The notes under the pieces are model-generated. The model was not told where the DNA came from and searched no databases. It worked only from the letters and a program-made list of their open reading frames with translations. The position numbers and the translations under genes are program-made. From Ureibacillus sp035556295 (lineage in GTDB: Bacteria; Bacillota; Bacilli; Bacillales_A; Planococcaceae): DNA of 64,000 nucleotides. Below are positions 36,149 through 43,311 of the stretch, piece by piece. How positions within the stretch are numbered: the stretch's first letter is position 1; the number at the start of each line of letters is the position of its first letter. Where the stretch lies: positions 56,598 to 120,597 of the forward strand of contig DATMFE010000363.1 in assembly GCA_035556295.1 (NCBI GenBank), written 5' to 3'.

Positions 36149-36192
36149 TCGATATATCATCTGTCGATATAAGTATATCAGCGGTCGATATA
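36149..36192. promoter_or_regulatory. Repeated TCGATATA operator region before padR
   Basis: TCGATATA occurs at 36149-36156, 36164-36171 and 36185-36192. The middle copy belongs to a perfect inverted repeat, GATATA-AG-TATATC (36166-36179), and the first contains GATATATC. This is the expected position for PadR binding and autoregulation. Confidence 0.65.
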
Positions 36193-36220
36193 CATGTCAA
36201 TCAATACATCCAATTCATTA

Positions 36221-36261
36221 AAAAGAAAAGGTGTCTAGAAACAATTCAATTTCTAGACACC
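36221..36261 (-). terminator. Terminator of the amidase-like gene
   Basis: A perfect 12-bp stem (36230-36241 with 36250-36261) is followed on the minus strand by TTTTCTTTT. It ends the amidase-like transcript. Confidence 0.88.
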
Positions 36262-36278
36262 CCACAATTAATGTAGTT

Positions 36279-37127
36279 TTACTTTAAAGAACAAAAAACA
36301 ATTAAAGCACTAATTCCTAATAGATCACTAGTTGTAAGTATTCCATTTTCCAGTTTTTCTAACCATTCTTCACCAATTACCTTTTCTTCTATCCCTTTTT
36401 CAATCATATTCTTAATGGTATCTTGGTTTGTTAATATATCCTCTATCTCCTTTATAATGCTAGGTTCGGAAAAATTATCAACTGGAATTGTTTTGTCCAA
36501 AATACTCTTAAGGTCATTTGAATTATCCTCATCATTTATATCTAAAATTTCTTGAGATGAGATCTGGGGAATCTTTTTAATCATTGGATGCCCCGGTTTT
36601 ACAAATTGAATTAATTCATTGGCAATCGAAATACATATTTCTTCAAATTTCTCACGGTAGATCGCCACGTCAACCGTCGAATTAACAAAGCAAACCTTAA
36701 TTACTATTGCAGGTTGGTTCGTGTTATTTAAAAATGGTAAATTAATTCGTTTCTTTCCTCCACGATTTCTCAAATTACTAGCATTTGAGATTGACTCACT
36801 CACTTTGTTAGCAAAAGTTCGCATTTTATCAGTTTGATATAAGACTTCTGTTCCAATACCGGTATCATGTCTTCCACTTGTTGAATTAAAGTGTATAGTG
36901 ACATCTAATTTTCTCGACGATTTGTTATGTTGCGTAATTAAGTAATCGAGATTTTGTGTTGGTGATGTCGATGTATTATCAACCACTTGCGTGACACCAA
37001 TACTTGCTACTCTTAATAGTTGAACAACTCGATTTACAACCTTTCTTGCTTCAGTAACTTCTTCGATTAAATCTTGGACTCCAGTACCAGGTGAGTAATG
37101 ACCAGGGCTTATTGTAATTAAACTCAA
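36279..37127 (-). CDS. Amidase_3-like protein lacking the catalytic glutamate
   Basis: The first about 180 residues match N-acetylmuramoyl-L-alanine amidase (Amidase_3): zinc-ligand segments SPGHYSPGTG, LIEEVTEARKV and VTIHFNST are present. The usual catalytic glutamate, in a 'VExxF' strand near the domain end, is lysine here (AIVIKVCFVNS). The C-terminal 100 residues are acidic and helical and end in a hydrophobic stretch. There is no signal peptide. The start is TTG 37127, eight bases after GGAGGTG; the frame is open 22 codons further. It is probably a sporulation or lysis relative with altered or lost activity. Confidence 0.7.
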   Translation of the reverse strand: MSLITISPGHYSPGTGVQDLIEEVTEARKVVNRVVQLLRVASIGVTQVVDNTSTSPTQNLDYLITQHNKSSRKLDVTIHFNSTSGRHDTGIGTEVLYQTDKMRTFANKVSESISNASNLRNRGGKKRINLPFLNNTNQPAIVIKVCFVNSTVDVAIYREKFEEICISIANELIQFVKPGHPMIKKIPQISSQEILDINDEDNSNDLKSILDKTIPVDNFSEPSIIKEIEDILTNQDTIKNMIEKGIEEKVIGEEWLEKLENGILTTSDLLGISALIVFCSLK

Positions 37128-37342
37128 AAATGTTACACCTCCATTCTCCCTTACTGCATCTAGCTCTATCTGTTTTTGATAATCTAATATCAAATTGCAA
37201 GTCTATTTCTATAGTACGTGATAATTTTTATGTATTTAGGGCGATTATAATCTGTATTCAAAATACTTTTTAAAGAGTCTAGTTAAAGACCTAACACTTT
37301 TCATTTTTTGTAAGGCACATAACTATCCGAAAATTTATGTGT

Positions 37343-37387
37343 AAAAAGAAAGTGACGACATTGTCAAATAATCAATGTTCGTCACTT
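37343..37387 (-). terminator. Terminator of the 63-residue membrane protein
   Basis: AAGTGACGACATTG pairs with CAATGTTCGTCACTT (37350-37363 with 37373-37387, one bulge), with TCTTTTT on the minus strand. It ends the gene at 37393-37584. Confidence 0.82.
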
Positions 37388-37392
37388 GTAAA

Positions 37393-37584
37393 TTAGCGGT
37401 GATTGATTTTTTTAATAAAGAATATTAGTAAGAAAGCTAATACGACATAAATAAGGAAAACAATTAATGTAGTGATCATTCGTTCATTTATTGATCCATC
37501 CGCAAATAATACAGGTCCTAATCCAAAGAAAGTTACTCCAATAAAGAGAACGAAAAATATGACATAGATCATCCATTTCATCAT
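37393..37584 (-). CDS. Small two-helix membrane protein
   Basis: The 63-residue protein has two membrane helices (about 4-28 and 38-58) joined by a short loop (ADGSINER) and a basic end (KKINHR). GAGGAGG precedes the ATG. I do not recognise a named family with certainty, though similar small proteins are common in Bacillales. It has its own terminator. Confidence 0.75.
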   Translation of the reverse strand: MMKWMIYVIFFVLFIGVTFFGLGPVLFADGSINERMITTLIVFLIYVVLAFLLIFFIKKINHR

Positions 37585-37956
37585 AAATCCTCCTCATTAT
37601 AGTGTATTGATTTTTGTATAATTGGACACCAAACAGTATGGCCAAATCAATACAATTATCCTCAATTTGCGTCCTTTTTTTATGATAGCAATTTACTAAG
37701 AAAATAGGAGAACTCTCGGAGTAATTATCATTCCTAAGACCTTTATAATTTCTAGTAGTATTGTTGAAAGTTCTTTTAAATCCGCATCTACTTGCCATTT
37801 CTAGCCCATAGGTAAACATCTAACCCTTTTGGGGAAATAACCAAGTAATCTAAATTTTATATCGTTCTTTCTCATTAGATTTTGTGCAAAATAGGTTTTT
37901 ATCTAGTTAGGCAATAGCTTGTTGAATATGTTAGTACTGTAAACCAATATAAGAAT
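37585..37956. other. Intergenic region before cotD-like gene
   Basis: About 370 bases between the divergent small membrane protein and the cotD-like gene. A minus-strand frame (37484-37819) overlaps the membrane protein gene and has no ribosome site, so I reject it. The region presumably holds two promoters, the coat gene's being a late sporulation one, but I cannot assign it by sequence. Confidence 0.45.
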
Positions 37957-37972
37957 AAGGAGGTCATGATGA

Positions 37973-38296
37973 ATGTATAATAGAAATTGCGGTTGTAACG
38001 GTACACGCCACGTTACTTGCTGTCCACCAAATGTAATGCCAACTCAATATGCTCCAGCACAAGTATCACCAACACAAGAGGTGGTTCGTACGAATATATT
38101 CAATACAGTTGTTCCACATATCCATCCAGTTCATATTCGAAATGTAAACCGCCATATTACTCATAATCAACACTATTTCCCTGTTACAGAATCAACAGAA
38201 GACGTATACTCTCAGACAACACGTAATTGTGGAACACCTGAAAATCCTAATCCAGATTGTTTCCCAATGCGTAGAAGAGGATTCTTTGGATTCTAA
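37973..38296 (+). CDS. CotD-like spore coat protein
   Basis: The 107-residue protein is rich in Cys, His, Asn and Pro: CGCNGTRHVTCCPPNVMPTQ at the start, then HIHPVHIRNVNRHITHNQHY and a basic end MRRRGFFGF. This resembles CotD inner-coat proteins. A strong AAGGAGG (37957-37963) precedes ATG 37973. It is monocistronic, and its presence supports an endospore former. Confidence 0.85.
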   Translation: MYNRNCGCNGTRHVTCCPPNVMPTQYAPAQVSPTQEVVRTNIFNTVVPHIHPVHIRNVNRHITHNQHYFPVTESTEDVYSQTTRNCGTPENPNPDCFPMRRRGFFGF

Positions 38297-38332
38297 AAGA
38301 ATAATTTCAAATTTAGAAAATTTCTATGTATG

Positions 38333-38372
38333 CTCCCATGTCGTCGAAACCGCGACTTTGGGAGTTTTTTTC
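38333..38372 (+). terminator. Terminator of the cotD-like gene
   Basis: CTCCCA and GTCG pair with CGAC and TGGGAG (38333-38342 with 38353-38364, small bulges), followed by seven or more Ts. Confidence 0.85.
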
Positions 38373-38375
38373 TTT

Positions 38376-38410
38376 TTTAGAAAATGGGTGATTCGAAAGG
38401 AATCACCCAT
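38376..38410 (-). terminator. Terminator of the 38417-38827 gene
   Basis: A perfect 11-bp stem (38384-38394 with 38400-38410) has TTTTCT on the minus strand. It lies seven bases after the stop codon. Confidence 0.8.
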
Positions 38411-38416
38411 CATTCA

Positions 38417-38827
38417 TTATCTCCTTCTTACGAATGTGTAAGTGCCTAGAGCTGTGTCTCCTCCAAGTTCACTTGCTTCAAACGCTGCAACATATGTTAC
38501 GATTTTGTAGCCTTGATTTAGTAAGCAACGCGTTGCATCAGTAATTGATGTCACGTTTACAGTAATAGGACATCCGAATACACCATTAGCTGGGGAAACG
38601 AATTCAACTTGATGATCATCTAAATCAAATGTTACTGTTACTACATCAAACTCAGGATCTTTATGCGTTTCTTTTTTGTCTTCTTTTTTATCCTGTTTTT
38701 CTTTTAATATTTTTTTCAATAAATCTACAATATCATCTAACTGATCGTCTTTTTTCCATTCTTTATAATTCATAGCTTTACCACACTCACATTCTTCATG
38801 ATTATTTGGTTTTCCATACATATACAT
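38417..38827 (-). CDS. Possible spore coat protein, unknown family
   Basis: The 136-residue protein has a Cys-rich start (MYMYGKPNNHEECECGKAM), a charged KEKQDKKEDKKETHKD linker (about 40-58) and a C-terminal beta-rich domain (about 59-136). GGAGGTG precedes the ATG at 38827. The layout, and its convergence with a cotD-like gene, suggest a spore surface role; that is inference. I do not recognise the C-terminal domain. Confidence 0.65.
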   Translation of the reverse strand: MYMYGKPNNHEECECGKAMNYKEWKKDDQLDDIVDLLKKILKEKQDKKEDKKETHKDPEFDVVTVTFDLDDHQVEFVSPANGVFGCPITVNVTSITDATRCLLNQGYKIVTYVAAFEASELGGDTALGTYTFVRRR

Positions 38828-39050
38828 GATTTCACCTCCTCACTCATTTGCTTTTACAGTATATTAAGCTGTAACTTTTCGATGGAGGCGAATATACTAA
38901 GTTATTAAAAATTGATAGAAAAAAATTGATATTGAGATAAACGTTTAATATAAGGGGGCGAATGGTATAGGGTGAATTAATAGAGGGACAATTATATTAG
39001 AAAAACAAAATAATTACCTAAATTTGAAAACTAGATGAATTTGTCTATGA

Positions 39051-39091
39051 AAAAAAGAGCAATCCAAAGAAGTTCCTTTGGATTGCTCTTT
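39051..39091 (-). terminator. Terminator of telA-like gene
   Basis: A perfect 16-bp stem (39054-39069 with 39076-39091) and a T tract on the minus strand lie 12 bases after the TelA stop. Confidence 0.9.
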
Positions 39092-39102
39092 AAAGTTATT
39101 TA

Positions 39103-40305
39103 CTACATACTTTTTAATTTTTCGTATTCTAATTGTAATTTTTCAATACGTTTACGACCTTCTTCACGGTTACGTACTGTTTCCGCTTGAATTTGTTTCG
39201 TTTCTTCAATACCAGCCATAATTGTTTGCCATGTTTGTTCAATCGTTTCTATTTTAATGCTTGGTTGACCAGCAGAACGAGCTATATTGACACTATTCGT
39301 ACGAATATTTTCTGCATTTTTAAGTAACATTTCGTTAGTACGTTTGTCTAATTCATTCATTGAATCAGATACTAATTTTTGTCGTTTGATAGTGACAGCA
39401 TGAATAATTCCTTGTTTAAAGATTGGAATCGTTGTTACAAATGCAGAGTTGATCTTACCGATTAAATGATTGTTCCCTTGTTGCATTAAACGGATTTGTG
39501 GGGCAGCTTGGAACGAAACTTGCTGTGCCATCTCTAAATCATATCGTCGTTGTTCTAACAACTCTATCGCACGGCGTAAGGATTCAAGTTCCATAATCGC
39601 CTCTTGATCACCTTCATTTGCTCGTGTTTCTAAGTTTGCTAATTGGGGTTTTAAGTTTTCTACTTTTATTTCGATTGCTGCAACATGCTCGCTCAAGCTT
39701 TGGAAATAGCGTAAGTTTTGATCATACATGTGCTCTAATTCGATTGTATTTTGCTTCATTTCCACTTCATACTTCGTTATTTCATTGTAGACCGCATCGA
39801 TTTCCTTATTCATCGTCTCATATTTTGATAATATACGCTGAAGTTGTTCTTTCCCCTTATTAAATAGTTTTGAGATAAATCCTTTTTTCTCATCCTTAAA
39901 ATCTTGGGGATCAAATCGATCCATAATTTTGTTTAGGTTACTAATCAGTGCGCTTGATTTTTCAAGTTTACTTGTGCGAATGGTTGAAAGCATTCTGTCT
40001 GAGAACTTAGAAATTTCTGTCGCTGTTTCTTTCCCGAACTCGAGAATAGCAATTTGATTTTTTGTATCAATTTTTTCTGCCAAAGCTTGTACTTGTGGTT
40101 CTTCTTTTAATGCCAGTTGACGTTTGCGTATTTGAGACATTTCTTCTTGTGATACTAATGGTTGAGCCATTGCTTGTGCTAGTACTTGCGTATTGATTTG
40201 AGGTGTAATTTGAGCTTCGGGTTCTTCCTCCATTAATTTAGTAGGTAGAGGTTCATTTTTTTTGGCATCTAAATCTTCAAAAAATGGGTTTTTTATATCA
40301 GACAT
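39103..40305 (-). CDS. TelA-like toxic anion resistance protein
   Basis: The 400-residue protein is soluble, mostly coiled-coil, and matches the TelA family (SAQLI-like 'GKETATEISKFSDRML', 'RFDPQDF', 'LEQRRYDLEMAQQVSFQAAPQIRLMQQGN'). Members are linked to tellurite and envelope-stress tolerance, often beside TerD or XpaC genes; none is adjacent here. The start is ATG 40305 with GGAGG seven bases upstream, although the frame opens at a TTG two codons earlier. Confidence 0.9.
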   Translation of the reverse strand: MSDIKNPFFEDLDAKKNEPLPTKLMEEEPEAQITPQINTQVLAQAMAQPLVSQEEMSQIRKRQLALKEEPQVQALAEKIDTKNQIAILEFGKETATEISKFSDRMLSTIRTSKLEKSSALISNLNKIMDRFDPQDFKDEKKGFISKLFNKGKEQLQRILSKYETMNKEIDAVYNEITKYEVEMKQNTIELEHMYDQNLRYFQSLSEHVAAIEIKVENLKPQLANLETRANEGDQEAIMELESLRRAIELLEQRRYDLEMAQQVSFQAAPQIRLMQQGNNHLIGKINSAFVTTIPIFKQGIIHAVTIKRQKLVSDSMNELDKRTNEMLLKNAENIRTNSVNIARSAGQPSIKIETIEQTWQTIMAGIEETKQIQAETVRNREEGRKRIEKLQLEYEKLKSM

Positions 40306-40521
40306 GGTCAATCCTCCATTAAAAATAATAAGTGTTAGTTGTCAAAATAAAATTGGATATCTTTTCTAAATATATTTTACACTAAAAGACTCTTTGTAAA
40401 CCATACGTTTTATATATAGATAAAGTTTCATTAATTTATTATAATCCTGCGAAGTTAAGCAGGAATTCTTTATGAATTAAATTACTAAACCAAAGTACAT
40501 TTACGCGGATATTAAACACAT

Positions 40522-40560
40522 AAAAAAGGATTCTAAAGCCATTTCACTTTAGAATCCTTT
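40522..40560 (-). terminator. Terminator of the YjcZ-family gene
   Basis: A perfect 14-bp stem (40525-40538 with 40547-40560) is followed by Ts on the minus strand. A second hairpin, AATCCTGC-N8-GCAGGAATT, about 40443-40467, lies in the gap to telA and is unexplained. Confidence 0.85.
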
Positions 40561-40599
40561 GTTACATGATCAAGATTTATTTAGAACTGTTTGAGTCTA

Positions 40600-40728
40600 T
40601 TAGTATTTGTTGTGGAAAGATGCTCCAATGATAATTAAAAGAATGAACAATACTACTAATAATGCAAAACCAGAACCTTTTGAATAACCACCGTTATCGT
40701 ATGCACCGCCAACTTGATTGTATCCCAT
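40600..40728 (-). CDS. YjcZ family sporulation microprotein
   Basis: The 42-residue product has a Gly/Tyr-rich start (MGYNQVGGAYDNGGYSKGSG) and one hydrophobic helix, FALLVVLFILLIIIGASFHN, near-identical in style to YjcZ-family sporulation proteins. GGAGG lies eight bases before the ATG at 40728. It forms a short separate transcript. Confidence 0.9.
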   Translation of the reverse strand: MGYNQVGGAYDNGGYSKGSGFALLVVLFILLIIIGASFHNKY

Positions 40729-40896
40729 AATACTACCTCCTTTTTATGATCAAGTAATGGATACCGTTGTAATTCACTTCTCATTTCTGAATTATTTTCT
40801 AAATCCATTACTATTGTAGTAAATGCGATAAGACCAAATTGAAGCGTGACATACGTTTAGTTTTTTAACAAAAAATTAGGTTTTTATTTAATCTTC

Positions 40897-41652
40897 CTAA
40901 AATTCAAATGTTTGGTCGAATTGAAACTCCCCATTATGATACGTTCTTTCAACAAAGGTGATTTTGTTGTTACGATCAATTAATACAACTGTAGAACAAC
41001 GGGTACCATAATGTGACATCTGAATAAAAATTGGAGATAACAGTTTTTCTAATTCAAGACCAACACCAGTATTAGGTAGTTCCTCTATAGGTGCAAGCGT
41101 TTTATCGGATACCATTTCGAATAACTGATCAATTCTTAAAGTGCTGTCCTTTTGTGATGCAATTTGCTCCAATTTGTTTCTTGCTTTGACTACTTTGGGC
41201 CAGGGAGTGTTTAAAGTACAGTTACTTAAGCTATGTGTACCAGGTGTTATTTTATTGGATTCATCGAAAATATTATTATAGTGATAAAGAGAATCACCAT
41301 TACCAATGACAATATTATAACCACCATAAAGATGTCTATTTCCTCTTAACAATGTGATAAATTCTTCTGGATTTTTATCAGACGTTAAAAAATCCTTCAC
41401 AATTTCTCCTCTAGTTTTAGGTGCAATTGGTAAACTAGGATCGCGAAAATTAGTTAAAGCTGCAAACTTCCCATTTTTTGAAACTCCCAACCATGTACCC
41501 ATCTGTAGTAAATCTCGTCCTGCTAGAATTGTTGACTCATCTTCCCAAAAGTGAGCTTCTTTTGTTGGTCGATTATATTCTTCATCACGGTTTGCAACGA
41601 CTATTAATTTGTATTTTTGATGATTCTTAAAGTGGAAATTAATTAAACACAT
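40897..41652 (-). CDS. NRDE family protein (TANGO2-like)
   Basis: The 251-residue protein begins MCLINFHFKNHQKYKLIVVANRDE-type sequence (Cys2 as N-terminal nucleophile candidate, NRDE at residues 21-24), the hallmark of the NRDE/TANGO2 family, with GTWLGVSKNGKFAALTNFRDP following. The role is poorly defined; human TANGO2 is linked to haem and lipid metabolism. AAGGGGC precedes ATG 41652. It is 24 bases after a small membrane protein gene and likely shares its transcript. Confidence 0.87.
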   Translation of the reverse strand: MCLINFHFKNHQKYKLIVVANRDEEYNRPTKEAHFWEDESTILAGRDLLQMGTWLGVSKNGKFAALTNFRDPSLPIAPKTRGEIVKDFLTSDKNPEEFITLLRGNRHLYGGYNIVIGNGDSLYHYNNIFDESNKITPGTHSLSNCTLNTPWPKVVKARNKLEQIASQKDSTLRIDQLFEMVSDKTLAPIEELPNTGVGLELEKLLSPIFIQMSHYGTRCSTVVLIDRNNKITFVERTYHNGEFQFDQTFEF

Positions 41653-41676
41653 ATTATGCCCCTTAGCTAATTCAGT

Positions 41677-41838
41677 TTAGTCTTCTTTATTTCTATTATT
41701 ATCTAATTTTTTTATCAAAGCTCTTAAAAGTTCATTTCTCTCTCTTAATGCTGTTACAACACTAACCATGAACCATAACATCATGAAAATTGGAACGCCA
41801 TAAAATAATAAAGAAATAATTAGAGGTGTTAAATCCAT
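41677..41838 (-). CDS. Small membrane protein upstream of NRDE gene
   Basis: The 53-residue product has one hydrophobic segment (about residues 5-29) followed by an amphipathic charged helix ending DNNRNKED. AAAGGGGAT lies six bases before ATG 41838. It is too short to name. Close spacing to the NRDE gene (24 bases) suggests an operon. Confidence 0.7.
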   Translation of the reverse strand: MDLTPLIISLLFYGVPIFMMLWFMVSVVTALRERNELLRALIKKLDNNRNKED

Positions 41839-42156
41839 CAATATCCCCTTTATCATTAGGTGTGTATACCATACATTACTATTTAAAAATGTCGGTTATG
41901 TTCACAATAGTAATAATGTGTAATTTTATTTTACTAAACTAAGTGCTAATAAAGTGATAGAAATTTTTTGTATGAAACATTATTACAATATCATGTATTG
42001 GATTGAAATATTAAAGTGTGCAGATTACATTAAGGTTTGGCAAAATATGTGTGTTCTCCGGGTAAATTAACAAAAAGTTTTAAAATATAAGTATTTTTGA
42101 AAACCTTTTTGGAAGATAATCGTATAGTAAGTATTAAATCTAGGAGGAATGTAGAA
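41839..42156. other. Intergenic region before ybjQ-like gene
   Basis: About 318 bases. The divergent promoters of the small-membrane/NRDE unit and of the YbjQ gene must lie here. The frame of the YbjQ gene extends 20 codons into this region but has no ribosome site there. I see nothing else. Confidence 0.4.
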
Positions 42157-42471
42157 ATGCTAACTACAACAACAGGATCTATTGAAGGAAAAACAATCGA
42201 AACATATCATGGAATTGTTACTGGAGAAGCGATTATGGGTGCAAATTTTGTTCGTGATATCTTTGCTTCGGTAACTGATTTAATAGGTGGACGAAGCTCA
42301 GCTTATGAAAATAAACTAGCGGAAGGGCGTAGTCTAGCACTTAAAGAAATGCAGGATGAAGCTAGAAGACTTGGGGCAAATGCTGTAATCGGTGTAGACT
42401 TAGACTTTGAAACGCTTCGTGATGGCATGATGATGTGTATTGCAACAGGAACTGCTGTTACAGTTCGTTAA
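42157..42471 (+). CDS. YbjQ family protein
   Basis: The 104-residue protein matches the YbjQ (heavy-metal-binding-like) family: a start MLTTTTGSIEGKTI, ANFVRDIFASVTDLIGGRS, and EARRLGANAVIGVDLDFE. Members form pentamers; function is unclear. The start is ATG 42157, nine bases after AGGAGG (42142-42147). The longer frame from 42097 lacks a ribosome site. Confidence 0.9.
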   Translation: MLTTTTGSIEGKTIETYHGIVTGEAIMGANFVRDIFASVTDLIGGRSSAYENKLAEGRSLALKEMQDEARRLGANAVIGVDLDFETLRDGMMMCIATGTAVTVR

Positions 42472-42521
42472 TTTTTAAATTAATGGCCATAAATTACATC
42501 TTTCAAATAGAAATTCAATAT

Positions 42522-42559
42522 AAAAAATGATGCTGCGCTCATCGCAACATCATTTTTTT
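42522..42559. terminator. Bidirectional terminator between ybjQ-like and lipoprotein genes
   Basis: AAAAAATGATG pairs with CATCATTTTTTT (42522-42532 with 42549-42559) plus an inner TGCG/CGCA pairing. Ts follow on both strands; the convergent lipoprotein gene ends at 42561. Confidence 0.87.
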
Positions 42560-42560
42560 A

Positions 42561-43178
42561 TTATTCCATTCCACTAAACATATCTTCAACTTCAGAAGCA
42601 TTACCTAGTATTGCTTCCATTAATTGTTCATCAGATACGATTTCAAACTTACCTTCATCGTCTTTTTCCAATGTTAATGTCACATCGCGAGTAACCATTT
42701 TAGCATCTTTAGATGTCATCGCATTAGTCAGAATTTCTGTTGATTTTTCTTCCATTGCTTTGTTATATTCATCTTCTGATTGGTCTTCAGATGCTAATTC
42801 AAAAGCAATACCAAAGATATCTTCCATTGCTGAACTCATCACAGCTGCAAAGTCGATAGATGTAATTTCAACTGTAACTTCTGCCTTATTATCATCAATC
42901 ATTTTTTCTTCAGGTTTTTTGAATTTATAATTATTACTAATACCCTTTATAAGAGCAGTAGTAGTAGGGTCATCATCTTCACCCATTTCTGATAGATCAA
43001 AATCTTCAGAACCTTTGTCACTAGCTACATAAGTATTGGCCTTTTTTAAATCTCCTGCTTGTACAGCTTCTAAAAATGAAGTAACTACTTCAGCTGGTTT
43101 TGAGGATTCTTGTCCCCCACATGCTGTTAAAATCATTGCTGTTAACCCAAGAGTGAACAAACTAAAAAATTGTTTCAT
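42561..43178 (-). CDS. Lipoprotein with DUF4878-like start
   Basis: The 205-residue protein has a lipoprotein signal (MKQFFSLFTLGLTAMILTAC, Cys20) and then KPAEVVTSFLEAVQAGDLKKANTYV, the sort of NTF2-like helix seen in DUF4878. The rest is acidic. It is surface-anchored; function is unknown. It lies between the TRAP operon and YbjQ and has its own terminator. Confidence 0.72.
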   Translation of the reverse strand: MKQFFSLFTLGLTAMILTACGGQESSKPAEVVTSFLEAVQAGDLKKANTYVASDKGSEDFDLSEMGEDDDPTTTALIKGISNNYKFKKPEEKMIDDNKAEVTVEITSIDFAAVMSSAMEDIFGIAFELASEDQSEDEYNKAMEEKSTEILTNAMTSKDAKMVTRDVTLTLEKDDEGKFEIVSDEQLMEAILGNASEVEDMFSGME

Positions 43179-43266
43179 GTATATCCTCCATTATTCAATA
43201 GTGCCTTAAGTGTAGCATAAAACATAATTATATTCACAAATAATATTTTCCAACAATAATATTACA

Positions 43267-43302
43267 TAAAAAAACTACCAACAAAATAAATTGTTGGTAG
43301 TT
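43267..43302 (-). terminator. Terminator of the TRAP operon
   Basis: AACTACCAACA pairs with TGTTGGTAGTT (about 43273-43283 with 43292-43302), with Ts on the minus strand. It ends the TAXI-DUF1850-TRAP transcript. Confidence 0.87.
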
Positions 43303-43311
43303 AAATTTTGC

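Noticed and set aside
37484..37819. A 111-codon minus-strand frame overlapping the 63-residue membrane protein gene
   Set aside because: It overlaps a gene with a good ribosome site on the same strand, has no ribosome site of its own and shows no domain-like composition.
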